Positions 1 to 12,100 of a stretch of 64,000 bases of DNA are shown here, in pieces (the first letter of the stretch is position 1; every line of letters begins with the position of its first letter). The stretch is taken from positions 32,002,758 to 32,066,757 of the forward strand of contig BTRK01000001.1 in assembly GCA_036245805.1 (NCBI GenBank), written 5' to 3'. The stretch comes from Pristionchus mayeri (lineage: Eukaryota; Nematoda; Chromadorea; Rhabditida; Neodiplogasteridae). A model generated the notes under the pieces. That model was not told the origin of the DNA. It ran no database searches and saw only the letters and a list, made by a program, of their open reading frames with translations. Position numbers and translations under genes: made by a program.

Positions 1-1021
1 ACGTGCAGGTAGGAGAGAGTGGGAGAACTCTTCCTTCGCCTTACTGACCCACTTTCACTCTCACGCATCCTTGCGGGGAAGTAGGAAGGAAGAGGCTAAA
101 GCACTGGTTGATCGGGTGGTCTCTGAGTCCCTAACGAGAGATCAATGCAATCACGTCAAATTCGGTCAAAATCGCACCTTCTGCGCTGAATTTGCGTGAG
201 TTGTTGTTGTAGGAGGAGGTGAGCAAATTTCTGACTTTCTCGACTTCGCGTGCTTTCTATTCGTTTGACAGTGTGGGTATTAGTACGAGAAATGAGAGGA
301 TACATTTTTAGAAAATCTCTTGAAAAGATGGTTACTGCTGGCTGCTGAGTTTGTTCACACATTTCGAAAAGAATATCGCATTTGGAATCAAAAGAGGAGT
401 TGAGCCATGTCTCGTTCTCTATTCATCGCGTGTTGTCTCTTCCTCTCTAGCTTCTTCTGGCAATGAAAGAATGAGTATGATAAATGAGAGTAGGAATACT
501 GCGTAATCATAAGAAGGGATGAGCAACTGGTTCTCTCGACATCTCGTGCTCTCTCCCTCTCTGTGCCTGTCTGGTGAGGGTGTACGGGAAAAGAGAGAGT
601 CACATAATTTTCGAAGGCGGTAACCGTTGGCTACTGAGCTGACTCATGCACACGCGAGGATAAACGGAGGATGACCAGCGTCCACTCACTTCATCAAATC
701 ATATCAATACTTCAACACCACTCGAAAGCAAGTTGAAGCTTCTAACAACTGGCCTTTAGTGCAATCCAAGGAAATTTCATCTTCTATCGTAATAAGTAAT
801 TCTCATGAAATTTGACCATCTGTCGTCGTAATGATCCGAGTTGCATCCGATAAACAATAAATAGGAAACGTCTCGTACAGCAATAACCAGCACACTGCTC
901 AAACTGCCTTGCCAGTCGCCATGGGAGATCCTCCGACTCCTTGCCCAGTTGGAGAGAGAAGAAGAAGAAGAAGAAAAAGGACTAAAGTAGCCCTCCACTC
1001 CTCTCATCCGATGTTCCCACG
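1..1021. other. 5' spacer with hairpin-MITE relics
   Basis: No convincing exon was found upstream of the LDLa gene. The stretch contains several degenerate copies of the CTCTC-rich and GAGAG-rich hairpin arms seen in the palindromic MITEs elsewhere in the window (for example around 1-70, 380-460 and 500-600). The promoter of the downstream gene must lie here, but no core element could be identified. Confidence 0.4.
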
Positions 1022-4000
1022 ATGACGATACTCGTCCTTCTAGTGATTGGAATATTGGGAAGATTTGCAACGGCGAGCAATCGAACTGAACGTGAGTTGC
1101 TCTTGAATTGGTGATAATTTACAGAAAAAAATAGTTGGACATTCGGGTAATTTTCTCATCGTTTCTCGCACAGCTCACCTCCAAACTGAAACAGCAGTAA
1201 ATAGGTTGATGATGATCAATTTTGATCAGTCGTCAGTTTAGTGTCTGCTGTCAGTTCAGTAGCTGCCAGTGTCAGTTTGATAAGCTACCAATAATTCCAA
1301 GTTCTGCAGCCTGCCCTGCCGAGGGTGAGTTCCGCTGTCGCTCGTCGGGTCGCTGCATCCCCGTGCTCTGGCTGTGCGACGGGGCGCGAGACTGTGCCGA
1401 GGGAGAGGACGAGAGCGAGTGGAGATGCCATAGACACAGTGAGCACCTCTCCTTCTCATTTTTAGACGTATGTTTGTGCAAAAATACTTTCCGAAAAGGT
1501 GCCATGGACACTATGAGATACATGACGTGTCTAGAGAGTGGCCAATTGAGATGACTCTCATCATTGCCTTATTGAAAAGAATGTTTTCAAAACGTTTCTG
1601 AGTTCTTAGTGCGAGGATGAAATGCCGATGTGGATGCAAATTGAAAAAGCAAAAGTGCGTACTTTTTCCAGATCACACTCGATGCGCGGGCGACCAGCCC
1701 GAGTGCAATATGCCCGACGGCACCTTCAGGTGCATACTGCATCAGGTGAATGACTTTTCATTCAAAATGGTTTTCTCTACTAACAATTGCAAAACTTGGG
1801 AGCCATGTACGATAAACATGGGCTCAATCGTTGAAATTTACAGAGATCTAACAGTGTTCTCTCGTGAAACCAATCTTGACGGCGTGGTGTATTACTTTAA
1901 TAATAATAATAATATATTTATCACTTTCCTAGCTTTACTAATCGCATCCCCCTTCCAGTGGCTGTGCGACGGGCACGAGGACTGCGAGAACGGCAGCGAC
2001 GAGCGAGACTGCGACAACAAACCGCCGGGTATCTGCCCCTATTTTTCTTTTTTTGATTTACCATCTTTTATTGTGCGATTCACTGCCTTTATGTGAAAAT
2101 TTGCGATTTTTGCATGAGCCGGCTGATTTTTCTGTATGTGAAATGGTAATAGTAATGATTCCCACACACCTAGAGGAATTTTATAGGATTTTTTAAACAC
2201 ATTTATTATGCTCCAATACTTTACTCTATTATTCTTGCAGATCTGCCCTCATCTGGTCATGTCCTCGACCACTCAGTCTCTCCCAAGTGCTCTCTTTCGG
2301 AGTTCCGATGCGCTGGCGGCAGCTGCATTTCGAGAGATCTCGTCTGTGATGACGCGCCCAACTGCCCGGATGGGTGAGAGAGAGTAGGCATATTGGAGAA
2401 ATACAAGTGAAAAAAGATGATAAAATGCGGAAATGTAGACAAGGATTCTTCAGACGAATTGGTCCTATGTTTTAAGTTTTATGCAAACAATTTATTCATT
2501 GCAGCTCGGACGAATCGGAAGATCGATGCGCGACGCCACCTCGAATGCCTGCTCCAGAGCCTGCTTTTGAGACTGTGGACGAGGCCGGGAATTGGACTAG
2601 CAACTCCACAATGGATAAAGAAGGGATCATCGACTGGGCGCTGAATGAATACCGCCTCACCAGCGCCAATCAGACCAGGAATACCACTGATTTTGGGGCT
2701 CTGAATGATCTCCAGACTGATAACAACAGCAAGATTGGAGCGCCATTCAACCCAATGATAGACCCAGCTGGAATCAACTCTAATGCTAACAAGTCGACCT
2801 CAAGTCCCAGCTACCCAACTCTTCACCCTACCTCAGTCGCCCCACTTTTCCCTCCTCTGCAGCCCCTGCAGCCGCAGCAACACTCCGCCGACTCCGCCTT
2901 TCAACCGCAGATCCAAGAGATGGGCCCGAACCGAACCCATCCAGCTAGCCCCAGCTTGGCACCCACCCGGGCCGATCTGGATCCGTTCGGGCCCATCGAG
3001 GACCGGAACCAGGCGCCGCCCGACCCCTTCCCCTTCGATCTGGCCAACTACGAGATACCGGAGGCGGAGGACCCCGATGAGGGCCACGATGAGCCGACCG
3101 GCGTGGCACCGACTCGGGGGGGTACCAGCCCTGTTCCAATTGGTTCCGGAGTGGTTCCGGTTCAGGATAAGATGGGTCCGGGAGAGAAGATGAAGGAGGA
3201 ACTGGAGCTCGCCAGCGTACTGCAGTTTATGAGCAATGAGACTAGGGTAAGGTCTAAATCAAGAATCAGGGATAGAGAATGGGTCGGATGATAACCAAAA
3301 TGGACTTTTCTGAAGAATTTTCACAGTATGTCCCCACATTGTCAAACATTATTCCGTTAAAATACTGCAGAAATGTGCAATTGTTGGTTTTCATCCAACG
3401 GTGATCATCCATCCTAGAGCCGGTAATAGTATCACAAATTATAATAAAAGATTCAGATGCGATGAAGGCGGTGCCCGATTCTCGAAAAATGTATTTTTTC
3501 CTTAAAAATTACGAAATTTGCAGAAGCTTCTAACGACCATCAACGCGACGAAGGGACACGCCGTGCACAGCTACAAGACACTGAGGAACAATAGCGAAGT
3601 AAATTATTCATTTATTTTTTATTCCGTCTTCAGTCGCGCCACTCTCAACAGTCAACAGGCTAGAGAATTCGAGAAATTGTGATACCAACTCATGTCATAA
3701 TTTCATGAATTCACTTTCAGCCCATTGGAATATTTCTAAACACAATCCCCAATGTTGAGTCTACAATTTCGACAAAATCGTTGCAAATGTTCCTTGCGTT
3801 AAGCCCCATTTTAACCCTAAGAATCCTGAGATACTCAGTAGCCTACTGAAAGTAGGCAAATTTAGCTTTTCCCTGAAATTTCCATATTTGATCAAGTTCC
3901 TGAGTGCAGCTGCTTTTCACACTTTCTGCCCTTTGGTCTTGTCTATTTTCATAGAATAACTCGCCTGAGGCTAACGCACGACGCAGTGCGATAAACGTGA

Positions 4001-7000
4001 TGAATTTATCTTCACCTGCATCTACCCCAGGTGCATTCACTCTCGTCATACAAGCATCTGCCCGGACTCTACGCGAAGTTGTTGCCTCTCGAGGAATTCC
4101 TGAACAACAGAACAGCACATGACACCCAATCGCCCAGTCAGAGATCAAAGATCAGTCCGGAGCCGATTCAGGACAGAATGAGGAGGCAGGTAGTGAGGTG
4201 AGGTCAATTATATTCGTCTAACACTCTGAAATTTGATTGAAATTCAAGTCAATTGTACCCTCAATGGCTGTGTAATAAGTCATTACACCTTATCAGTATT
4301 ATTAGCGTGCAAAGCCTTGCAGTTTCCGAGCTGTCCACTTCGCTCCTCCCGAGTGGAAAGCGAAAAGAAATGCGGGAGTGAAAGAGGAAGAGAAGGAGAA
4401 AGACAAGGAGACGAAGGAAAACGAGGTGAGCTCTAGGGATGATCTAGATTCGGAAGATTTTAGTGATTCACTAATTATTTCTACATAAGCTCCTTGACAA
4501 AACAAATACTTATACTTATACTTATACTTTATTCACCAGCAGGATAGGGGAGGATAGGCCTTGAAGGCGACGAAGATGGAAGATCAGGTGGTATTTTGGG
4601 CTCGGGCGAGCATGTGGGTGGGGATTTTGTGGCACGTTGGAAGAGTGGGGGACACAAGTGGGAGAGTTTTTAATGTGACGGCGGAAAGGGAGAAGGGGCA
4701 TGGTAACTATTTGGTTGGGGAAAGAATTCCAGAGCGTTAGTGAACGAGTGGCAAAAGAACTCAGGGAAGCTGGAAGCACGTACGGTAAAGCGATGCGCAT
4801 GCTGTGAGAGGCACGGAGGCTACGAGAGAGAGGAGTGATCGCATAGACAGAAGAGGTGTCGAACGAACTCGTGCAAAGAATCGTACAGGAAGTAAATATC
4901 GTTCAAAGAGCGGCGGTATTCTAGTGTGTCTAATTGAAAATACTTTAGCCTCTCAAGGTAAGGGAGGTCAGGTAATTTAAATCGACCAAGAATTCGTCTA
5001 GTGAATTCACGTTGTACAGATTCAACTTGATTAACCAGCCCAATAGCAGTGGGATTCCAAATTATGGTTGATGATTCAAGCAGAGGACGAATGTAAATTT
5101 TGTATGCCTTAATCAGAATGTCGGGAGGGGATGAGGAAAAAAAAAGGTTGCACATGGATCTGGATTTTCTAGAAATTTGATCAATATGATGACCAAAGTG
5201 CAGGTTTCTAGTGAAGAAGATACCAAGGTCCCGAACTTGATCTTTAGGGGAAATAATATTACCATTGAGGATGTATTTCGACCTTGTTTTAAGACGACCT
5301 AGATGGAGTACGGTACACTTAGGAGCGCTGATAGTCATATTCCATTGCATAGTCCACTTCTCTATATTTGTAATAGCATTTTGGAGATCGATACTGTGGT
5401 CAGGCACAGTGGCGTATATTTTAAGGTCGTCAGCGAATACATTGTATTTAACCGAAGGAGGAATACAACTACCAAGATCGTTAATGTATATAATGAACAA
5501 TAGAGGACCGATAGCAGATCCTTGAGGGACCCCTGAAATAATGGGAGATGGAGATGAAAGATAATCACCGATAAAAACACGTTGAGATCTTCCTAGGAGA
5601 TATGATTCAAACCATTTTACAACATGTTTAGAAATACCTAGAGAGGAAAGCTTATGTAATAGAAATTTTAGATCAATTGAATCGAATGCTTTTTGGTAAT
5701 CAAAAATATAGTATCTACTGATTTCTTTTGACTCAATGAATGGGCATAAAACGAGAGAGTTTCGCAAAGGGAAGATGTATTGCTTCTAAGTTTGCGGAAC
5801 CCTGCTTGTCGAGTATCCAGTAAGGAATGCTTATCTAGATAGGTAGTTATTTCATTAATAAGAATTTTTTCAAAAATTTTAGAAGCAGTTACTGTAAGAG
5901 AAATTGGGCGATGATTTGAGATATCTGCATTACCGGCCTTTTTAGGAATGGGTTTGACATGAGCAATTTTCCATTGCGAGGGAACAATACCGGAGGATAG
6001 GGAGATATTCTCCATTCTCCATTCTCCATTCTCCATTCTCCATTCTCCATTCTCCATTCTCCATTCTCCATTCTCCATTCTCCATTCTCCATTCTCCATT
6101 CTCCATTCTCCATTCTCCATTCTCCATTCTCCATTCTCCATTCTCCATTCTCCATTCTCCATTCTCCATTCTCCATTCTCCATTCTCCATTCTCCATTCT
6201 CTATTCTCCATTCTAGCGCTCGTGATGGGCGGTCGTCCCTGACCCCGCTCTTTTCCGACCTAGTTTGGGGAATCCTCTCCCGTCAGCTTGGGCAACCCGG
6301 AGAGTATCGCCTACTTGGTACACTTCAAGAGGAGGAGCACGGACGGATTCCCATCGTCTCGAGTGATCTACCGTCAAGAAAGCCCCGCTGTCTGCGTTGT
6401 GAGTTCCTAACCGGCGCAAGTCAGGTGTTCGGCGGCAGGATGATCTACTTCGATGCTCAACGGAGATCCGTCACGATCGTCCCTACAGTTGACCAGAGAA
6501 GCCAAAGAAGATCCCATCCCTTGACCTAACGACGCTCTGAGACCGAAGATCCCCATTCCCTCCACACTGAAGTCACCCTCCTGCAGGACCATTGTGCCTG
6601 ACGTCAGGATAAATATGAATATGAGGGAGATATTAAAAATGATGCATAGGGGAGTAGCAATTGAAAACTTACATTTGGAATATACCAAATTGGGAATATT
6701 GTCGGGAGAACCATTAATTTTTGGGACAATTTGACAAATAGCAATAAGAATGTCGCCAATCGGAATGAAAGGGAGATCAAATGAAGATTTCGGGAGAGTG
6801 AGACTAGGAGGTGGTGTATCCTTAGGTGGAGTTTGCACCCTAGAAAAGAATTTAGAAAATGAATTTGCCTTTTCCATATCAGTTAACAGGACGCTACCAT
6901 TACTGTCAATAATTCCAGGAAGGGAAGATGTATTTACTTTAAAACGGGACTTACAGAACTGGAAGAAAAGGTTAGCATTTTTTGAATTGACTGCATTGTG

Positions 7001-8974
7001 TTCGCGCTTTAATTCGAAATTTTTAAGGGCTTTATCAAATCTAACTCTAAGCGAGTGTGTAGCATCGCTGTTGGGCGCACCTTCATGTAATTTAGTTAAT
7101 CTGTCATGTAAATTAGCCAGATATCTTGGATAGCCAGTAGAAGATTTAGAATGTTTGAAGGGGACAAATGCGTCTAAAAGGGAGTTTAAGAAAGCACTGA
7201 AGTAACTATAAGCCTCGGTAGCTGTTTTGTTAGACAGAGCAATAGTCCAATTATGCATAGCAATATGGCTATTTATGATATCCCAATTGGCAAAATGGTA
7301 ATTTCTGGAAGGTTTCGAAAGGGAACCCAAAGAAATCTCGAATGAAATGCATAAGCTGATGCTAACATGATCGGAAAGGGGAATGTCAGGCTTAGCATAT
7401 TTTATAATAGGATAATTGCAAAAAGCCAGGTCAAGTATATTTTTCCCTCTTGTAGGAACATCAATGAATTGGGTAAAAGATTTTGTGGTTATAAGATCTA
7501 AAAAAGGGAGTAAGGAAGCAGTGGGCGATGAATAGGTGTACCAATCAATGGAAGGGTAGTTGAAATCACCAATTATTACAGAGGGATGGGAGCAGTCGGT
7601 AGCGAGATTCAGGTAATTTAAGAAAGGTTAGAAGAAAGAGGGGAGTTTGGGGCACGATAAATATTTATGATTCTGAGAGACTTTTTTGTGGATGACGGGG
7701 TACTAGAGTAAATATCAATAGTAATGCACTCGTACCCAGGTATTGTTAAGGAGGAAACTAGTATAGGAAGCAGATTAGAACGCACATAGATAAGCACACC
7801 TCCACCTCTAGAGTCAAGACGATCAGCTCGGAAAATGAAGTAGTTTCTCAGGCCTCTCAGCAGTAAAGCATCGCTATCCATGTCGCTAAGCCAAGTTTCA
7901 GTAAGCGCAAGAACATCAAGATTTCTTTGCAATAGTAAGAGGATTACAGTATCTATGACATTCCTAACGCTCCGGCAATTTGCAAAAAACAAGGATAGAT
8001 TTTGATGAGACTGGGGACCGTTTGATAGGAGACAATTTGAAAGGGGTTTAGAATAATGGGAGCTAGGACTCACGGCTCTGCCACATAATGCCTAGGCAAG
8101 AGAGGGTGCCACCGCCGTCGTACCACCTGAAGAGGGTGGAGAAGATTCAGTCTTCACTTTCTGGCGAGTAGTAATGAAAGACGTGGAGGTGGCAGAGGTA
8201 TCATCTTTGCGCGCGAGGGAATCTTTGTTTTTAAATTGCATACCTCAGAATAATGCTGATTATCTAAAATAATCACAAATATCTTCTCAGCCAACCGTCG
8301 CTCCCATCGTGCCACTCCAGCTGAAGCCGCTCGAGGGACAGCCAATACAACCCATCGTACCGGAAAACGCACAGTCAGAGACCAAAGAACAGTCTGGACC
8401 CGACCAGATTGGTACGAAAGAATCTGGCACCAAGCCGGAACCAGAACCAACCCAGAGAAAAGAAATCGAACCAAAACCAGAGAAGCTAGCTGGTACCAAA
8501 TCGAACCCAGACGAACACCAGAGAAAGGAGCTCGAACCAGAACCAAAGAAGCTCCCTGTTACCAAGGCGCAGTCAGTGGCGACTACACTCCCTGGTATCA
8601 AGCCGATAGTTACTACACCAATGTCATCCAAACCTTCCGTTAGCACCAGTAGTACGTCAACAACACCGAAGCCCAAGATCGCGGCCAATGAGGACCCTGG
8701 TGGATCCAAGGCAGGCGATGGACCAAAGCCGGTGCAAAGTGCGGTACAGAAATCGGATCATGGAAACCCTCAGGCGATGGTTCTTCGTAGTGAGCGAGTG
8801 ATCGATGAGGGCGGAAGGGAGAGAGTGGTGAAGGACGAGCGACCGGAGAATAGGAATCCGGAGATTGGAAAACCGGAGAATGGAAAGCCGGAGAATAGAC
8901 AACCGGAGAAGCTTCGACCGAGCAGAGTGGAGCGGGAGAAGTACGTGGATGATGGGGAGGGAGCGATGGAGTGA
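1022..8974 (+). CDS. Secreted protein with three LDL-receptor class A repeats
   Basis: Ten exons join in phase: 1022-1091, 1310-1438, 1672-1745, 1959-2028, 2241-2373, 2505-3246, 3524-3598, 4031-4197, 4323-4425 and 8291-8974 (748 aa). The start is the first ATG of a signal-peptide-like exon ([18 protein letters not shown]). Three LDLa modules follow within about residues 24-155, each with six cysteines and the acidic calcium-binding end: [18 protein letters not shown], then [16 protein letters not shown], then [12 protein letters not shown], which is split by an intron. LDLa repeats bind calcium and protein ligands in extracellular proteins. The rest is Pro/Ser/Thr-rich low-complexity sequence with N-glycosylation sequons and a short conserved-looking patch (exons 7-9). 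The tail is lysine- and glutamate-rich with PEN repeats. No transmembrane helix is evident after the signal peptide. The last intron (3.9 kb) is filled by an antisense CR1 element. The partner is unknown; the family call rests only on the LDLa modules. Confidence 0.85.
3283..3425. repeat. Relic of GGTCGGATGAT foldback MITE in intron 6
   Basis: The intron carries GGTCGGATGATAACC near its left side and GGTGATCATCC near its right. These are arms shared with the better preserved foldback at 43842-44034. It is probably a degraded copy of the same MITE family. Confidence 0.4.
6009..6215. repeat. Heptamer array (ATTCTCC)n, about 29 copies
   Basis: The tandem 7-bp unit ATTCTCC (GGAGAAT on the other strand) is almost perfect, with one CTATTCT variant near 6201. 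It forms the 3' tail of the nested insertion. Because 7 is not a multiple of 3, every frame reads the same Met-Glu-Asn-Gly-Glu-Trp-Arg repeat; this is not a protein gene. Confidence 0.95.
6010..6623 (-). mobile_element. Nested retroelement insertion with 11-bp target duplication
   Basis: The CR1 reading [13 protein letters not shown] is split here. AGGGAGATATT is present at 5999-6009 and again at 6624-6634, giving an exact 11-bp duplication around a 614-bp insert. On the minus strand the insert has a unique approximately 400-bp body and ends in a heptamer array (6009-6215). This is the architecture of a 5'-truncated LINE or a SINE with a microsatellite-like 3' tail. I do not recognise the body, and its short open frames show no known domain. 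Confidence 0.8.
7618..8073 (-). pseudogene. AP-endonuclease domain of the CR1 ORF2
   Basis: The minus-strand frame reads an exonuclease-endonuclease-phosphatase type domain: FANCRSVRN, then LTETWL, then [10 protein letters not shown], then IINIYRAP. These correspond to the N-terminal, ETWL and RGGGV blocks of LINE endonucleases, which nick the genomic target before target-primed reverse transcription. The frame stops at 7618 while homologous linker sequence continues in another frame (6407-7330), so the ORF is broken. A short stretch upstream (about 8090-8215) looks like the C-terminus of an ORF1. Confidence 0.75.
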
Positions 8975-9047
8975 AATTCATTAATGATCTCTTTGTATAT
9001 ACCGTGATGTTAAGCTATTTGTATTCTACGATACTGCTTGGAATCTG

Positions 9048-9053
9048 AATAAA
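9048..9053 (+). terminator. Poly(A) signal AATAAA of the LDLa gene
   Basis: A canonical AATAAA lies 74 bases after the stop codon of the LDLa gene. A second AATAAA at about 9154-9159 could be an alternative site. Confidence 0.6.
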
Positions 9054-9179
9054 GATGTTTGATAAGAGACACTGTTCATGGAGAGAGAGAGAGCGATGGA
9101 TTAAATCATTTCATTGTATTTGTACATAAATTATCTTGCAACTTCTAAAATATCAATAAATGGCTTATTTTAGGTGATT

Positions 9180-12100
9180 TCGTGATTAGAGGATTAGAGG
9201 AGTATGCTGATGAAGGGGAATTATGGAGTGAAAAAAGTATGGGAAAATACAATGTCGTTATTTAAAAACGCGACTGTTAAAGATTCAATAAATCCCTCAC
9301 TTGCAAACATGTAGTATGAGAAGTGAAGATTCCTGATAAAATTATTGAAATCAGGTGGCAAGTTTACGTTTATTGTTGTTATTCTCTCCGAAGATATGAG
9401 GCCTAATTGAAATCGACTGAAAAAGTTCAATTTCTTGTTATTCCCTCGATTTTACTTTCATCTCTAATAATACACTGTTGCTCGTTCTCGACAGCTGTTG
9501 GCGTACGTTACTTTCCGATTATTTTTCTCGTGTAGTATTTGCCCAGGAGAGAGATCCGTCGAGTGTTGTCGCGGCGCGGCACATGCGCATTAGTTCTGAC
9601 TTTTCGTCCACTCTCTATTTCCCGTTCTCTCTAGCTTTCTCAAACTGATGATAGAGCTAAAAAGTGAGAAGAGCCATTTCCAATGGTCATTACATGCTTA
9701 TTCGTACATCAGACATCCCTCCTTCCTGCTAAGATTTCGGGATAAATTACTACCTTTCGCCACCTCTCACGAGGTGTTTTCGGCTTGCGCGCGAGCCTCT
9801 GCTTTTACCCACAACAACGCAAGATTTTAATTTATTTTTCATCCGCTAGGTGAGAGTGAGATAAGCTGCTGTATTTCGCTCGTGGATTTTCTATGAGAAC
9901 AAAGATTGCGAGATGGTTTTTTGTATCATGTTATCAAATTAGAGTCGAATAAGTGACTCAGAAATGAGAGTGATTGAAGGGTTGGGTACTTCACCTAATT
10001 ATAAGAGATCTGAGTCAGATTGAACGAAAACAAACCTGATAAAACCCGATAAAAGAGGCCACCAAATGTTCTCCAAGTACTTTCCCAGCACGTTTTCAAC
10101 TCTATTCTGGACAACTCAAAATGTCTTGAATAGGCCTTTTTTATGCTCTCGCGAGATCCCGTATCGCTGAATCACGATTATTTCCGATGCTTCTTTTAGT
10201 GATAAGAGCGCTTAGTCAGGCTTCGTGTCGCATAAAGGCTCTCTGCTCGTTGGCACACTGCGTACATGTTGGCAAGTCGTCCAAGCCCTTCTCGTTTCGT
10301 ATTTTCTATTGCCGGTCAGACAGAGCGAGAAAGCACGAGTCGATTTGCCATCACTAGAATGTGTACATTAGTGTTGGCAATCGGATTCGTTCACTTCCCT
10401 TGCTCTTTTTTCTCTCTTCATTGTCGACATCACAAATAGAGTTCGTTTTTAAGTGTTCATTGCAACGCCCCATTCCCTTCTCCTTGCATGTCGCAAAAAC
10501 CGAGATGTAGATTGGATTCTTACGGTCCATTCAAGACAGGACACCTATTGTAAATCCAGCCTCTATCCCATCCCGACATCTCGATTCAGTCTGCATTTCC
10601 CCCCTTTTCCACTGCTTATTCACGTGATTTCTGCTTGGCTACAAATTGCCCGTCTACTGATGATTGTGAGGCAGGCTTGTAATCTCCTTTCCACACTTCT
10701 CGTCGGTCAGAGTGAGCGAGAGAACGTGTAGAAGAAAGAGAGATAGAGTGTCAGAGTGAGCGAGAGAGCATGCAAAAGTGAGAGAGCCAGAGTGCCATTC
10801 CATTACTCTGGCACTACCAGGAACTCCTGCTACTCGAGTCCACTCTCATTTCCTATTCAGAGCTCCTGTTTTCCCCCACCGTCCGTATTCCATTCACTAC
10901 CGTCCAAATTTTGCTTTACTTTCCCCATCCGAAAATTGAGTTCGCTCAAGCCGTGTAATAGATCAAAAGTACTAAGTTGAGAAATTTCCCGGATCCCCTC
11001 CATGTGGTGTTTCTTATTGCTCTCTTTCTTATTGCTCCTGCACGATTAGAGCGAGAAACGATGATTGAGCAGGGAGGGAGAATCCGCGCTCTTTCCACTT
11101 CAAACGCTCTTATTGGGGTTCCTCTTTGCTTCCCTTGCCTTGCAACGGAAGAACGATTCTCCAACTGGCGAGAGAGCACGCGGAAATGAGAGAGTCCCGG
11201 GCCATCCTTCAAAGGGGGAGGAAGATCGATGGCCCTCTTTTCTGCAGGAAGTCGGCCAATTGTGGCCCCCTCTTCGACTCCCCTGGTGGCCCTTTTCCGC
11301 TGCAAGGAAGGAACACAAAGACCCTTTCTGATGCAGGGAATCGGTCCGTAAAGTGGCTCCAATTTCACTACTCCTCTTCCTCCCTCTCTCCCTCTCTCTC
11401 CTCCCCCTTGCTGCCAGTCCAGATGAAAGGGACTAAAGGAGAGCTCGCCCGCTCAACAACTTTAAGGATCTCTCCTTCTCCCTATCTTTAGTGCGTCTGC
11501 CAACCTTTTCTCGCTCCGATTTTTCGCATTCTGACGTTAGCATGTTCTCTTATCACATCGGAAACGACGGCTTTCTCTGACTCTCTCACTTCCACTTGTT
11601 CTCTCGCTCTGTCTAACCGATAATAGAGTGCAGAAGATGCAGAGGATCCCAATGCTCCAAACGACCGCTCTGACTTGTTTGAGTGGCCCCCCAACTTTGA
11701 GTGACGGACCACGTTACTCCGCTGATTGAGAGGAATGACGTGAGACACACATGCTCATTCCCTGCCCACTTGTTGTCAAGATATTCCTAGGCCTCGACTC
11801 TCTCCATTTCGCTTGCTATCTCGCTTACTCTAACCGGTCTATTCATTTCCTGCTTTCTCTCAACAGCTTGAGTCGGATGAGCACTAGTGCTGCCAAAACG
11901 GCGCGCACTCTCCTCGTTTCACACGCTCTCTCACCGGTCAGACAGAGCGAGAGAGCGTGTGAAACGAGGAGAGTGCGCGCCGTTTTGGCATCACTAATGA
12001 GCGTCATGCCGCCTTTGAGAAATCAATGCGTTCTCATCAGACCTAGTGTCCTTTCTCGATCGGTTTAGTTGCAAGAAAGTGTATCGAGTGAAGAGACGTG

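Larger units (their letters stand above)
4522..7330 (-). pseudogene. Reverse transcriptase region of the CR1 ORF2, in pieces
   Basis: Successive minus-strand pieces cover linker and early RT (7330 to about 6640), fingers (about 6005 to 5700), palm (5767-4820) and thumb/C-terminus (4800-4522). Recognisable motifs include [12 protein letters not shown], the block [29 protein letters not shown] and the catalytic box FADDLKIYA. Frame shifts occur near 5706 and between about 4860 and 4800, and the RT is interrupted by a nested insertion (6010-6623). It is a non-functional relic. Confidence 0.8.
4508..8240 (-). mobile_element. CR1-clade non-LTR retrotransposon, 5'-truncated and decayed
   Basis: On the minus strand, from high to low coordinates, the element shows the end of an ORF1, an AP-endonuclease, a linker, a reverse transcriptase and a 3' tail. 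The tail is a hexamer array (TATACT on the plus strand, 4508-4531), as in CR1 elements, which end in short tandem repeats rather than poly(A). The insertion lies inside intron 9 of the LDLa gene in antisense. I could not identify a target-site duplication, so the 5' edge is approximate. Several frame breaks and a nested insertion show that it is dead. Confidence 0.8.

Noticed and set aside
5668..6211. Three overlapping open frames of a repeated 7-residue peptide
   Set aside because: They are translations of the heptamer microsatellite tail of a nested retroelement; all frames give the same peptide.
4508..8240. Target-site duplication of the large CR1 element
   Set aside because: I compared both flanks and found no convincing repeat; the 5' boundary remains approximate.
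8287..8709. 140-codon minus-strand open frame
   Set aside because: It is the antisense shadow of the last exon of the LDLa gene; low-complexity coding sequence keeps the opposite strand open.
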